Origin: Liquidambar formosana
Taxonomy: Eukaryota; Streptophyta; Magnoliopsida; Saxifragales; Altingiaceae
Assembly: GCA_039720395.1 (NCBI GenBank)
Contig: CM077828.1
Coordinates: 30,066,069 to 30,130,068, forward strand
DNA length: 64,000 bases
Direction of reading: 5' to 3'
The position numbers and the translations under genes are program-made. Numbering within the stretch: the first letter of the stretch is position 1; each line of letters opens with the position of its first letter. The notes beneath the pieces are model-generated. The model was given only the letters and a program-made list of their open reading frames with translations. It was not told the DNA's origin and made no database searches. Shown piece by piece: positions 1 through 12,790 of this stretch.

Positions 1-188
1 CAGCCACAAATAAAAAATTCAGAACAATGAAATAACCAAATTAAAAACTCTCTGCAATGTTTTATTTTATTTATTTCTTATTAATAACTAACCAAGTACC
101 CAACTACTTGTTTTCTTAAAACTAATTACATCACTAATGGAACTGTAAAAATAAATAAATAAGTAAAGAACTGATAATTATGCCTCGA

Positions 189-713
189 TCAGGCAATCCA
201 TGCACCAAACAACCAAAACCCTTTTCTCTCCACGTAAGGGGTTGGCTTCCAATCCATCATCTGGGTCGTACCCTTATAATCCACTTGGTTTTCAGCATAT
301 TGTCCTAAACTGCGCTGTGGCTCCTGCTTCACTACACGGATCATAAAAATGTGTTTCTCTGATGTACTGCTGCGCCCATATTTGTGGAATGAAATTATAT
401 CATGAGCCTTTAGATGTTTCTTCTTCGCAAACTCACTCCAACCCTTGCTGAATATAAAGTTCCGATTCTTTCTGTAGTAACAAAAGCGGAATTCCCATCT
501 CTTGTTTCCTGTGTCGTAGAAGATGAGTTGTGAGTCTGCAACCCATTTATCTTCAGTTGTTTCTTCAGAAATTCGACGGAAATGTTCCAAAGCTGCTTTC
601 TTAGGGACGAGAAATTTATTACCAGTGTCGCTCTTCGTCAGCTCCTTCCGAAATAACTCTTTGCCCAAATCCCGTCTAGGAATCGGTGTCATGTAGCTAC
701 TCTTGGTGTCCAT
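189..713 (-). CDS. B3 DNA-binding domain protein, 174 aa, single exon
   Basis: Probable nuclear transcription factor. Residues about 18-125 form a B3 domain: LFRKELTKSD, a FLVPKKAALEHF stretch, then WEFRFCYY, FSKGWSEF and LKAHDIISF. In known B3 proteins these correspond to the first DNA-contacting strand, the central W-x-F/M-R-Y strand, the GW turn and the final D-x-I/V-x-F strand. No AP2 domain or second B3 is present, so it is a small single-domain protein, closer in wording to RAV/NGA-like B3 than to ARF. The frame is uninterrupted from the ATG at 713. On the minus strand an AG acceptor-like sequence ends seven bases before the ATG, so a 5' UTR intron is plausible. A TATTTAAA-like box lies near 1,811-1,820. 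Subfamily and targets are unknown. Confidence 0.85.
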   Translation of the reverse strand: MDTKSSYMTPIPRRDLGKELFRKELTKSDTGNKFLVPKKAALEHFRRISEETTEDKWVADSQLIFYDTGNKRWEFRFCYYRKNRNFIFSKGWSEFAKKKHLKAHDIISFHKYGRSSTSEKHIFMIRVVKQEPQRSLGQYAENQVDYKGTTQMMDWKPTPYVERKGFWLFGAWIA

Positions 714-2297
714 TAAAACCTACGATAATAAAGTAAATCAACAAAATATACCTAAAATTTAATTAAAAACAAGCTATGCTTTTAAATTTAAACCTTCTTT
801 TTTTTTTAATTAAGGATTAAGGGTATTCAACCTTACTCTACTGAGAATTCTATTCACACTATTCTTCTAATGGCTCATATGAGATGACTCATATTCATAA
901 AGACAATGATTGTTATGAGAAGTTGAAACGATGATCTCTGGAAACACACCCAGGACTTGATTGCTCAAATAACCTCAAACGGACAATAAACTTTTTGAAC
1001 CATAGATATGGCTACTAATAGGGGTGGAGTCAAGAGTTATAAATTGGGTAGCCAACTTTAAAAATATATATATATAAACAATTAAACAGTAATATTTTTC
1101 TTTCGTAATAATATATGTCTTACACTCTTATGGGTAACGGGTATTTTCTTTTTATAAAAACGATGGTTTATTTATAAAGCAATAATCATAATCCAACTTT
1201 GACAGTATATTATCTAGTCGTTTAACACAGTGAGATTAATATGTTCCACCGTTTCAAGCCACATTGAAAGTTCTGAGGTGGCCTTATGTACAATTATTTT
1301 TTTTATTTTTTTTTAAAAAGAATTGAATCCTACTTAATCCCAATGTCAAAATTTTACAAAAAATTTACTAAGACATCCGTGACCCCCAAAATATACAAAC
1401 TCCCAATATACAACCCCAAAGCAACAACCTTTTGAATATACAAAAACGAACCCTGCCCAAAATTCACAGGCATAATTCATAGCAACCCCCTAAACTATGA
1501 ATAAAAACAAAAAACGTACACAAGAACGATAGCACTAATCTTTCCTATATTTTCTAGTGCTAGACACTATATATTTTTTTTATCAGCAAAAACAAAAGAA
1601 ATCTTATTAATTAGAAAAAAAAAAACGATAACAAAAATCTTTCCTGAATTTTCTAGCATCAGACACTACACTTAATCACTATCTCCTAGAAAACAATTAA
1701 TAAAACCTCTAGCAAAGAAAGAAGAACTTACAGAATACTTCATCAATCCTTCCATCAATCACTCCTTTTGCAACGCTGATTCGTATTTTGAGAGAGGAGT
1801 AACGAGGGGTTTAAATAAGGATCGACCAGCCGAGGGAATTTTTCAAATAGGTAACTTTTTTTTTTTATTTGATAATTTTCCTAACAGGCAACTTTAATAT
1901 AATTATTTTTTATATTTTTATTTTCTTCAGCGTTCTAAATTAAATTTCTTCGGTCAATTAAGGTATAATCCCTTCTTGGTATATTATTCTTTATTTCCTT
2001 TTATTTACGTTCAGAAAATTGCCATATTTATTCTTTCAAACGAGAGGAAGCAGAATAATCACATTAGGCAAGGGCTTAAATCTGATGTGCGCTTATTGGA
2101 CCAGAGCTAGGTACATATATAGGGTATGGTACGAAAAGGCCATTGGGGCACACGTATGTCACGTGATCGTGTGTTTTCCATTTTTATAAGTGAGAGTCTT
2201 GCTTTTCGATCCCTAATCTGTGTTGTTTTTTTTTGTTTTTTGTTTTTTTTTTTTTTCTTGTGTTAAAAGTTGTATATGAGGACAAATATGTAGATGG

Positions 2298-2448
2298 GCA
2301 CAACATGTCAGCGATGAGTGTGTCGCATCAGCATAATATAAGAAAATTCAGTTTACCAAAATAAAACTATTATAATAATAAATTTTTTATATTGTGCATG
2401 TTGATGCGTCATGTTACATCACCGGTGACTCACAATTGATCATCAAGA
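2298..2448. repeat. Fold-back (inverted-repeat) element, MITE-like
   Basis: The left arm (GTCAGCGATGAG...CGCATCAGCATAATATAA) and the right arm, read in reverse complement (GTCACCGGTGATG...CGCATCAACATGCACAATATAA), are imperfect inverted copies around an AT-rich centre. I could not fix a target-site duplication, so ends are approximate. Confidence 0.4.
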
Positions 2449-3313
2449 GCAGTAATTCATGATTGATCCTCTTGATGCTGAGTCCTTTTATCTACCCCTT
2501 GATTGCTCCTTTCTACGTACTCAATTACAATAGATAATGAAGGATTGCGATCCCACATGATGAAACTCCTCTTACAAAGGAGATATGTATTTATTATTTA
2601 AGAGAGCTATTTCGCTATTTATTGAATTAATAAAGTGGCTACTTTTGATCTTACAATCCTTTAATGCAAAACAAGAAAAGTACACTATGTTCGTCGCTAG
2701 ATATATTGAATAAATTAACTTATTAGCTAGATTCATTCATCAATTGAGGTAGATTTCACAACCCTTCTTCAATTTCCAATGACATGATAACTTAGTTGTA
2801 TTTATCTCATTTTTTAAGTAGGTGATTTCGGGTTTAAGATTAAGGTGAAGAATATCAATTCATCTGATGATATTAAGTGGGTTAAGGATAAGGGTAAGTA
2901 CACTATGCTCCTTTTGTTAATTAATATATAATTTGCCATTGCCACATTAGCCGGTAAAAAGTGTGGTGAACTTAACCTGTATTTTTAACATTTTCTTATA
3001 TTCACTGGTCCCAAGCTACATAGAGGAATTATCAACATAGACACATTTGTGCAAGACAAGTATCCTCTATCTCTTCCTTTGTGCCTACTTTCATTCATTC
3101 ATATATATGCAACCTTTGCATAATTGAGGCATGCCTTCCTCATATTATAAAAATTACATCGGGACTTACCAAATAGTGTATTCAGCTTAGAACTTCTTGT
3201 CATTAAAATTATGTTTAATTTTTCCAACATTCAAATAACTTGTTTGAAACTGAATCAATTGAATAGTTAAAATCATTCAATGGAGCTGATGTTTTTTTTG
3301 GAAATACAATATA

Positions 3314-3531
3314 CTCCTTTTGTTCCTATTTTATTGGTTCCCTTTCTATTTTTTGGGATGTTTCAAAATTATTGTCTTATTCAAAAAAGTTAATGATTCT
3401 TTTTATTTTGTTTCCTAAATTACCCTTTTTGATGGTTATTTTATCTTTTTTTCCAATTATACATTTGAGGGCAAAATTTAGAATATAAAAATGCCCAATT
3501 ACATAAAAGAGGCATGATTAAAAAGGTGGAG
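3314..3531. mobile_element. Stowaway-like MITE (Tc1/mariner type), degraded
   Basis: Begins CTCCTTTTGTTCC and ends AAAAAGGTGGAG, flanked on both sides by TA. The order TA-CTCC...GGAG-TA and the internal phrase GGGATGTTTCAAAATTATTGTC-like wording resemble the common plant Stowaway class. The inverted ends have decayed beyond the first few bases. Confidence 0.5.
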
Positions 3532-4218
3532 TATCTCTATATATTCGTGCGTGCACGGTCTTGTTCCTTAAAAATGCTGGACTGCCGGAGGGCACATGCC
3601 ATATTTGCTAATGAGTTTCCAACTAGGGGCTTATGCATACGGCCCATTGAATAATTTCTTCTCTATGTGGGCCTTCCCATTGTAAACTACGTTGACGACT
3701 GCACTTACCAAACTCGATAGGCTTTTGAGCATCGGAATGATTAGGTGGGCATTAGTCAATGTGATAAAGGTTCTCAGGATGACTCAATGAGAAAGCCCAA
3801 TCGGTTTAGCTTCAAGAAAGAAGGTGACGGAGATGCCTATCAACTTCAAATTTACAGCTAAAAAGCATTCAGTTTGCACGACAGTGCATTCATTTTGACT
3901 AATCATATGAGGATTATCAATGTATATGCATGATTAGGAAGTTGTTTGGCGCTGGAAAAATAAATTAATTAAAATAGGAATACGCAATTAGGTCGGAATA
4001 ATACACCACCCAATTAAGAGAAAAAGATGACAAAGACCTTATGACTTTTTTCATTATCTACCACAAAATCGAATTGGATTTTGAGGCAGCATTTTGTAAT
4101 CTACATTTCGTGCATGGATGACTTAAAGTTTCAAAATTAGCAAATTGAGAAACTCTTGAATGGCAAGGTGGAATGTTAAACCCTCTAAACCATAAATGTT
4201 CAAGATGTAAAACCCTAA

Positions 4219-4436
4219 GGCTCTATTTGGTTTGCGGATTTTATCAAGGAAAAAAAGTAAAATATAGAGAATTGTACTTTTCTTTATTTGGTTGCAATGG
4301 AAATTGGAAGAGAAAAACAGAATTTGAATTATTTTGACTTGATATGATTTTATCTTTTCCTTTCATTTTCTTTCCTCCTCATTTTTTTTCGCTTCCTTTT
4401 TTTTTCCTTAGTAGAATCTATGAACCAAATAGAGGG
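4219..4436. mobile_element. Tourist-like MITE (PIF/Harbinger type), 218 bp
   Basis: Terminal inverted repeats GGCTCTATTTGGTT (left) and, in reverse complement, CCCTCTATTTGGTT (right). Both ends are flanked by the trinucleotide TAA (4,216-4,218 and 4,437-4,439), matching the TWA target preference of PIF/Harbinger elements. No coding capacity. Confidence 0.75.
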
Positions 4437-6708
4437 TAAAAAAAAAAAAAATTACAACTACTAGAATAACACATCACAAAGCATATGTACTAATTACTAA
4501 GTAAAGTACCCTTCTTGGTCTCCGTTTCATTCAATTTTTTGAAATTACATCCCAACATCTTTATCCTTTACTTATGAAAGTATCCTAGAAACCCACTTAT
4601 ATATTAAATCATATAGAGTTCATATTTAGACGATATGAGATATAGGACTTCCAAATTAATCCTTCCCCTCACATATAGGTCGATAGTTCCTATTATGTTA
4701 AGTTTTAACCTAAAAATCTAACTTTTAGGTTATGACTCCAAATAATATATATGAAGTTATATCAAATCTAATATTTAATTAATCCATAAAACAAAAGTTT
4801 TAGTTGAATGTCTCAATATGCATCACATCTACCTATGCCCAGCCACCAGTAATCACCTGAACTAAGCCAGGATAGTATCTGGCTTCATTATCATTATTAT
4901 ATTGGGTTGGAAATATCTAGCTTCTAAAGTACTGTTGCATGATTGAACACTATATTATCCTAATCACAAGGGATATACTAAGCTAATACAATAATAATTA
5001 AAATCATAGGAGATATTCTAAGAAAATCCTAATCCCCTTTAGGTGATGTATATTCTACTGTGCACCTACCACTACTAAAAAGGACTGAAGGCAATAACAA
5101 TAAACATATGGTTTTCTCCTTCAATATCCTCTATGTGCAAACACAAGGATTTAATAAAGGCAACCTAGGAGACGCTAAATGGAGGGAATGGGGGTTAGGA
5201 AATATTCTTGCAAAATAGGTGGGTTTGTGGAACTGTCACGAGATCAAACAGTGACACTTGTAACAATGGAAGAGGAAGGCTTTTGAATCACCTATCCATG
5301 CGTGACAGTCAAAAGGTATGAGATAGAACGCAATAGCAGTTGCTGGTACAATAGTGCACAAATATATATATATTTCAATTGACGTACCTCTCCTAGCCTC
5401 ACTTGATGTGAAGGCATAAGGAATTTATGCAGTGAAAGGTTATTTGGTGGAGTTTATTGGGCTTGTGGTTTCATTGGTTTGACTGCTCGTACATTTTAGT
5501 ACTGACAAATAACAATGCTTTAGCTCCAAACCAGTCGGAGGAGCACTTCCACCTACCTACAAAGGTGATTTGTACAAGAACTTCTTTCGTGCCAAAATTT
5601 TTACTTAAAATTACTTTTTTTTAAAAAAAAAAAAAAAGGGGGGGGGGGGCCAGGGTTTGGTTTGGTTTGATGATAATATTGCAGTGCCAAAGATGTAAAT
5701 GACTTCACTTCGAAAATAATAATCTTCTTACAAAAGAAATAAAATAATTTTTCTTTTGAAAAAAAAGGGATGTTAATATTGTAATTAATAGTATTGTTAA
5801 GTTACAAATTTCAGACTTGAAATTCTGATTTTTCTAAGATATATTTTAAATATTTTGTAGGCCGGCCAGGAAAATACTTTTAGTAGATCTAGCTCTCGTT
5901 GATATAGACCTTTTCTATTCTACCAAAAAAAGGGTGGATGAAAACAGTACTTCGGAGACCACTTAATATATGTGCAATTTACATGTATATTATCTTGTGG
6001 TAGATATAAATACTATACTTACCAAATTCATCTATTAGATGATGTAGTTTGAATTTATTTTTTTTTTTCAAACTTTAAAGAGGAGGGACTTGTTTCTTTT
6101 ATCAGTTACGAAATAAATGTAGTTTTCACCAATAAGTAATTATGTGTCATGGAGATCAGCTGTTTGTAGTTGTAGAAAAAACTTTCTATCCACTTAATTA
6201 GTTGCAAAATGGCTCAAAAAGGAGGGACTTCTTTCTGTAATACACCTTACTTCACATGCCCTTTTTCATTACTATTAGCATTCTAATTTTCTAAAATTTC
6301 TCACTTAGTTACATCAACAATTTTTTGCGTATGTGCATGCGTGCGTACATACTCATGCGCATGAGTGGAGAGATACAAAGTTTTGTGTTGGATCAAGTTC
6401 ATAACCACTGTGGAAGTCATCGCACCATGACCCACCCCAAGAGCACCAGGAAATACTTGTCACGTGGAAAAAATCACTTGATTGTTTTTTGGTTACTTAA
6501 TTGTTTAAGGTGTAGTATGGTTATGTGCAAATTATGTGATTTTTTTTTTTTTTTTTTCTGATGTGGCAAGCTTTTATATTATTTTGAGCCACAATGGCTT
6601 CCCCACTAGATGCAGACATGTTGTGCTGGCAGTTGGGTGCATTCTCTTTGTCCTATGCCAACTATTAAATTAGCCCCAATCCTCATGCAACAATATGGAT
6701 TCCCCATC

Positions 6709-6716
6709 TATTTATA
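6709..6716 (+). promoter_or_regulatory. TATA box of the first SWEET gene
   Basis: TATTTATA in a CTATTTATAGG context, 98 bp upstream of the ATG at 6,814. The spacing fits a plant core promoter with a short 5' UTR. Confidence 0.6.
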
Positions 6717-6813
6717 GGACACCCACCGTGCCTTGATTTGTCTCATTAATGTTTGCATCAGAGAAAGCTAGGAGTTTGCTTTAGCTAGCGCCTTGCTTCC
6801 TCAATTAATAGAG

Positions 6814-8962
6814 ATGGCTATGTTCTCCATTCACCATCCTTGGGTTTTTATCTTTGGTCTTTTAGGTAATTGGGTTACAGAGATTATTCACATACTCCTC
6901 CTTATTCTTCTTCTTCTTCTTCTACTTCAACTTATTACGAAATGTGATGGCATGGCTCTTTTACTCTTTTCGATCTCCTTATGTGTTTTCTTCCCTTTCT
7001 TGATTGGGGACGTTACTACCAACTCTGATGACTTGACTTAAAAAGTTCATATGAAAATAACTAGAATATATTAAAAGTGATAAAACTTTAGCTGAGAAAA
7101 TCTCTTCTTAACTTTGAAAAATATTTTTTAATACGAATCATACCATGTGCAATATGTGTATGTTATTTTTGTGCATTATCGATCTGTTCATCTTAATACT
7201 TTATTATGCAGCTGCTTTTTGCTAATCTTATTACTCAATTTTTTTCCTTAATTTCTTTTCAATGTTATAGGTAACCTCGTCTCCTTCATGGTTTATCTTG
7301 CCCCAGTGTAAGTTCCCTAATTAATTAATTGTTTGAGCTTAATTTTTCTTTCTCTAATAGTCTTTGAATTTCTCTTTAGCAATTAATCCATACAGGGGCT
7401 AACTTGATTTAAAATCTTGAACCCATTCCAGACCGACCTTTGTTAAAGTTTGTAAGAAGAAATCAACAGAAGGGTTTCAATCAGTTCCATATGTGGTTGC
7501 ACTATTCAGTGCGATGCTTTGGATATACTATGCGTTACACAAGTCCAATGCTTACCTTCTCATCACCATCAATTCCGTCGGTTGCATCATAGAGACCATT
7601 TACATTGTCTTGTACATTGCTTACGCACCAAAGAAATCTAGGGTATTAAAGGACAACCATTTTCCACTCTTCTCAAAGTTCCTTGTTCTCAATTTTTTTT
7701 CATTTTTATTTTTTTGGCAATATATACTTGTTCTAAAATTATGTCCTAAATGAAGTTCGGACTTGGAAATGCAGATCCTGACTTTGAAGCTACTTCTTCT
7801 GTTGAATTTCGGGGGATTTTGCTTGATTATTCTTCTCTCCCACTTCTTAGCCAGAGGAGAAAACCGGGCCCGACTTCTTGGATGGGTTTGTGTGGTACTC
7901 TCTGTGAGTGTATTTGCAGCGCCTCTAAGCATTATGGTGAGGATCGATCGATATGTGCATTCAACAAAGAACATTTTTTGGCCTACGTATCTTCTTGCCA
8001 TAATTTTGCTAGTAGAAAATTAACCTTCCATGCATGATTTTGCAGAGGCTGGTCATACGCACCAAGAGTGTGGAGTTCATGCCGTTTTCTTTATCATTTT
8101 TCCTAGCACTGAGTGCTGTTATGTGGCTCTTTTATGGTGTCTTATTAAAGGACTTATTTATTGCAGTAAGTGCTCTGATATTTTAATTTAGATCGAGGTT
8201 ATAATCACTCCCTTCTGTCCGGTCCTACATCAAGGCCATGCTTTTTTGGTTGGAATGGAATGGATGAAAATGGAATATGATTCCATGCTTGAAAAAATTT
8301 GAAGAAAAGGATTTGAAATAACTATTTTAACACACTGTTTGATTCTATTCCTATTTAAATTACTTCATCCAAATACGCAGTTTGCAATGAATTGAAATGT
8401 GATTAATTACATTATATCCATTCCATTCCAACTAAAAATATATGGCCCAAGGGTTAAGATGTACGTTTTAGCTTGGTAGTAATAGATTTTCTTTCCAGTT
8501 TAAAAATTAAAAATTAAATTTCTTAAGATGACTTAACAGCAAGTTATGATATTAATCCTATTCTAAAATTTTCCCCTTTGGAAATCCTCGAAGAATATCA
8601 GTAATTTAAGTAAGGAAGCTTAAGACCTAGAATATTTCTCTTCATTGTCACCAATGATATTTATATATCTTTTTTTTTTTTTTTTTCCCTTCTTGCATGG
8701 ACAGCTTCCAAACGTACTGGGTTTCGCCTTCGGGGTGGTTCAGATGGTACTCTATGTAACCTACAAGAACTACAACAAAGTTATAGACGATCAGAAGCTA
8801 CCGGAACACATTGTGAAGATAAGCACGACCAAAACCACTGAGGTATACCTGGAATTTTCCGAGCCCAATGATGAAGATCAGAACAAGCATGACCAAATAA
8901 CAGACCCCAATGAAAAAACCATGGAAGTCTCCGACCAGAGCCAAAGTAAATGTGCAGTTTGA
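6814..8962 (+). CDS. Clade III SWEET sugar efflux transporter, first copy (279 aa)
   Basis: Membrane uniporter of the SWEET (MtN3/saliva) family. Clade III members export mainly sucrose across the plasma membrane. Six exons: 6814-6865, 7271-7307, 7432-7642, 7775-7936, 8046-8165 and 8705-8962, all with GT..AG introns, summing to 280 codons in frame. The protein has two triple-helix bundles: an N-terminal MtN3 repeat ([38 protein letters not shown]) and a C-terminal one ([39 protein letters not shown]). The conserved Pro tetrad wording (LAP.P, QSVPY, AAPLS, VEFMPF, LPN) is intact. A hydrophilic 60-residue cytosolic tail rich in Ser, Thr, Asp and Glu follows. Exon pattern and wording fit SWEET10-15 types; the exact orthologue is not determined. 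Intron 5 carries a MITE. The paralogue lies 3.3 kb downstream. Confidence 0.93.
8234..8447. mobile_element. MITE inside intron 5 of the first SWEET gene, 214 bp
   Basis: Long terminal inverted repeats starting GGCCAT; the left arm contains GGTTGGAATGGAATGGAT and the right arm is its reverse complement with few differences. A 3-bp CAA flanks both ends (8,231-8,233 and 8,448-8,450), consistent with a PIF/Harbinger-type insertion, although CAA departs from the usual TWA. Confidence 0.65.
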
Positions 8963-9699
8963 TTTGCCTGTAATACTTAAGAAGTGCAGGTCGATTTGCT
9001 TGTAATGCATGCCTTTTATCTCTACTATTGTATTTTGTGTTAAAATGGTATTTAAAGTGTTATTATGTGAAATAAACTTTGGAATTAAAATAACCTTGCG
9101 GAATCAGAAAAGTGTTTTGTGGAAGAAGCGAAATCATTTTTACTAGCTACTTCATAAACATTTGCACATATGCGCCTTCTTACGAATTCAGTTTATGAAT
9201 AAGATCGATGTGGTTGATTACCTGATTTACATCCTGAGAAATTAATAATAATAAAAAGAGTCTGGGTACCATTAGCAATGACAAAGCCGTGGGCATTTAA
9301 ACAAACGCTTAGAACATGTTTGTGCTATGTGTTTTTATAATACGTACATGCCTGCATATCTATCATTACTTTTATAATGACAAATTATTATAAAACCAAT
9401 TTCCTAATAACAATGATTTTGTACGTTTTACCATAGGTCTTGTAATCCAATGCTCTATATTGAATAGTTGCCACCTCCCTTATGGGCAATTTTTACCTTT
9501 AAAAGAAAGGTTTTTTCTTTTTCTTTTTCTTTTTTTTCTTCTTCCAAATTTTTTGTGGGCAAAGAATTTTTATTAGATTGAAAAGAGGAATATATACACC
9601 ATGGAAGAAAGAACACCACTACACCCACAAATAATAATGAAATTCTCTACACAGCCACTAAGCCAGCACCAAAGGTAAGTAAGATGTGTTTCTCTTAAT

Positions 9700-9824
9700 G
9701 GGGGAATTTTAGATTTGTCTGAAAATAATTATATATAGTTAGTAGTCATTTACTAGAACGTTAGTAGTAATTTGTATTGAACTGTAATTATTTTTCCGTG
9801 GCCCGACAAATCTAAAATTCCCCC
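9700..9824. mobile_element. MULE-type MITE, copy 1, 125 bp
   Basis: Perfect 20-bp terminal inverted repeats (GGGGGAATTTTAGATTTGTC at the left end, its reverse complement at the right). The flanks TCTCTTAAT (9,691-9,699) and TTTCTTAAT (9,825-9,833) agree at 8 of 9 positions, a 9-bp duplication typical of Mutator-like elements. The interior has GTTAGTAGT words in common with the second copy at 21,266-21,416. Confidence 0.8.
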
Positions 9825-10525
9825 TTTCTTAATTTCTAAGGAAACGGAATTACTAGATGGATATTCGAAAAATCAACTCTTTCAACTATACATTTCCAGC
9901 CATTTTGATTTTCAAAAATAAAAATAGTAATAATAACTATTTTTATTATTATTTTGTTTGAACGTTAATAGTAGGATTTCTTGGTAGAAAGGACCATCGC
10001 GCTTGTATATATATACTCTTTATTCTAGTGAAGTACTTCAATGAACCATCTTCCAAATTTGAAGCTTATGCGCCTTTTCACCTTTCTAAAATGCCTTGTA
10101 GATTTGAACCAATCTCCAATTTCTTCCTATCTTCCCCACCTCTCTTTTGGTGCATAGTAATCCATCCAAGGACCAAACTTCGTGAAGTTATCACTTATTT
10201 AAGTAATTAAAAAAGCATGAATTTTTTTTTTTTTTTTATTCTGTCACAATTAGGTCTAAACTCTTCCCACTACCATTCATAAACTATACACTGTGTTTCC
10301 CCTAAAACTGAAATCCATGCTTTGTTTATTCTGGACATGTCAAATTAAAATCCATCTTCCAGCACTTAATATAATTGCTTTTGAAAAAAATTCATGTTAA
10401 GGGTTGAGAAAAGCTCCAATGAGGGTATTGCACAAATCCCACATATCCCCCCTTAATATAATTGCCCCTTTTTTTTTTTTAACAAAAAAAATATATATAT
10501 ATATATATAGGATGATGATCAGGTA

Positions 10526-10634
10526 AGCACGTACTGATATAACTTATATCAAAACCTGCATTGGGAGTTGAATCAATGCAAGGGGTACAACCCCCAATGC
10601 ATAGTGCTGGCGTAACTTACATCAACACGTGCTG
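10526..10634. repeat. Fold-back element between AT microsatellites
   Basis: Left arm 10,526-10,570 (AGCACGTACTGAT...TGCATTGGGAGTTG) and right arm 10,588-10,634 (CAACCCCCAATGCA...CACGTGCT) are near-complementary around a short loop. Flanking (AT)n tracts obscure any target duplication. It could form a long hairpin RNA if transcribed. Confidence 0.55.
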
Positions 10635-12203
10635 ATGGGATCGCCTCTATATATATATATATATATATTGGACAAATCCCAAGCCATTTGGTTTAATTGC
10701 GTGATAAAATTTCACGTGGATTAATTATATGTTAATCAAAGTTTGATTTTCTCTATCATACAATCGTATTTGACCCAAATTCTCCATCAACTCAGGCATA
10801 TGGATCTATTTTAATATGTTTTTTACTAAATTTATAATAGTGAAATCGGCACAATGCGATAAACATTCTAACAGTCCATGTATTTTGAATTTCATCCTCG
10901 AAATAACTGATAAAATGAGAGATCTCATATAGAGAGAGAGATGAGGTTGCCGTCATCTTAGTTGGACTCTTTAAATGAAAAGGTGTTAGGCACCCTGGTG
11001 GGTGTCGTTTTCCCACATCTCTGTTTGAACAGAGAGCATGAATAAAATATGCGCACGCAAATGGCACGTGACTCCATGGTTGCACAACTGGATCTTGATT
11101 GGGTTTGGCGGCATGAAAGGTCAACAGATAGAAGGTCTTACTTGTTCCGGTAAAACAGCATATCCTCCATCTTGCCGCTGAGGTTGCTTCTCCACCCTTG
11201 GATTACTCCTTTATAGTGCGATTGCACATCATAAAGTCTCTTAGTTGGATTCCAAAATAAATGAACCTAAACTCTAACTAACCCCTCTAAAGAACTAATC
11301 AAGAGATTGCAAATTGTGGGGTGGCCAATAAATGCTTGCCACATCAGCATCAACAGGATTTGGTAGCACCTCGAAGGATCTCATTTGGGTAGATCAAATC
11401 TACTAAAAATGATCTCAATTTTGATGAAATCATTCATTGAATGCAATCAAATTCTTTGCAAGATACGGTAATATATTCCATTTGAAAATGTTATTGATTT
11501 AAAAATACAATACATGCAATCGAGATATTTAATATTCATTCAATCAAACTAATTAATATATGTTATCAAGAAGTGCTATGTGATCCTATAATGAGTTCTT
11601 GTAATAAAAAGTATATATACCTTTTCATGTGAGTGAAATCCATGCTGAAATGCGTTACAAAAATGCAAAGTAATATTGATTCATACCACATTTCCCAAAA
11701 ATTAGGGATCAACAACACAAGCTACTCCATGCATTGCATATCAATCGTTCTATTTGATTGTGTGGTGGTCGAGATTCGATTGGTCCGAGACCATATATGA
11801 TGGGTATATGCTGAAGAGGATCCACACCTTGAGAAATTACGAGGAAGGATCAGCTAGACCCTCCACAACTGAAGTATGAGTTGTAAACCTTAAACCATTT
11901 GGTGGGTGACACATCAGAAAGAAAACATGGTGGGACCCCACAAGTTTGGGTGTGTACTAGGAATGGTACTGACAAGTAGATGAGCTGAGCTGTCGATGGT
12001 TTTTATGTTCCAAAGAAAACCCTCAAAACGGCAAAAGGAGCATTAGCGCGGGAGAAAGCTGTTTGGATTGTGATAGTACCCTTAAAGTTCAGTGGGAACA
12101 ACTGGAAAAAGAACCAAAAGCTCTCACACCACAAACTGTTCCATTGATTCCCCCCTCCATATTCTTACATGCAACTTGTCTGAGTTCACAGTCCGTCCCT
12201 CAC

Positions 12204-12211
12204 TATATAAA
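12204..12211 (+). promoter_or_regulatory. TATA box of the second SWEET gene
   Basis: TATATAAA in CACTATATAAACC, 101 bp before the ATG at 12,305. The position matches that of the TATA box in the first copy (98 bp before its ATG). Confidence 0.65.
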
Positions 12212-12689
12212 CCTATTACACCCTTTCTAATGAGCTCGTGGGATTGAGAGAGGAGATATAGTGTGACTATTGAAAGAGTGTTTTAGTAGTTGTTGATCGA
12301 AGAGATGGCAGTGTTCGACATTCATCCCATATGGCCTTTTGTCTTTGGTCTTTTAGGTAGATACATAGTGTTTACATTCCATCATATTTTTTTTTAATTT
12401 TTTCTTTTTGGGGGTGGGCCGGGAGTGTTCAATGGGGAGACCAATAGGCTCTTGGGCTACAAAATAGTCCACCCCGCTCCCCTTTAAACATACACTTGGG
12501 AGGAGTCGAAACCACAATTTATTTCAAACCCACTCTCTTAAAGTGAGAGACGTGTTATCTAGGCTATAGCTCCATTGGCATACGTTTTGTTATTTTGTTT
12601 TTTCAATTTGGTGCTCTTCAAATAAAGATTTGACTTGCTTAGTTATCTTCTAGCTAGGTGCTTAGATTTCTGCTAGATGGAGTGGCATA

Positions 12690-12790
12690 ACCTTTTTTTT
12701 TTTTATCAACGAAAAAATTATATATATTAAGAAAAAAGAAGGCAAGATACACCGAATAGAAGCACAAGACCAAAAAAAAAAAAACACCCA
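12690..12790 (-). repeat. LINE-like 3' tail (antisense) in intron 1 of the second SWEET gene
   Basis: A poly-T run followed by ATCAACGAAAAAATTATATATATTAAG-type sequence, the reverse complement of a plant L1-type 3' end with poly-A. There is no coding part, and the ends are approximate. Confidence 0.35.

Larger units (their letters stand above)
714..6708. other. Intergenic stretch between the B3 gene and the first SWEET gene
   Basis: No convincing gene in either strand. It contains the likely 5' leader and promoter of the B3 gene (to about 1,830), a poly-T/A-rich LINE-like tail at about 1,565-1,620, a fold-back element near 2,300-2,445, a Stowaway-like element at 3,314-3,531, a Tourist-like element at 4,219-4,436, and a poly-A run abutting a poly-G run at about 5,620-5,650. 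Open frames here are short and AT-biased. Confidence 0.6.
8963..12203. other. Spacer between the two SWEET genes
   Basis: No gene recognised. It holds the 3' region of the first SWEET gene, a LINE-like antisense poly-T tail near 9,510-9,590, a MULE-type MITE (9,700-9,824), AT microsatellites (10,490-10,508; about 10,648-10,669), a fold-back element (10,526-10,634), and the promoter of the second copy. Confidence 0.6.
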
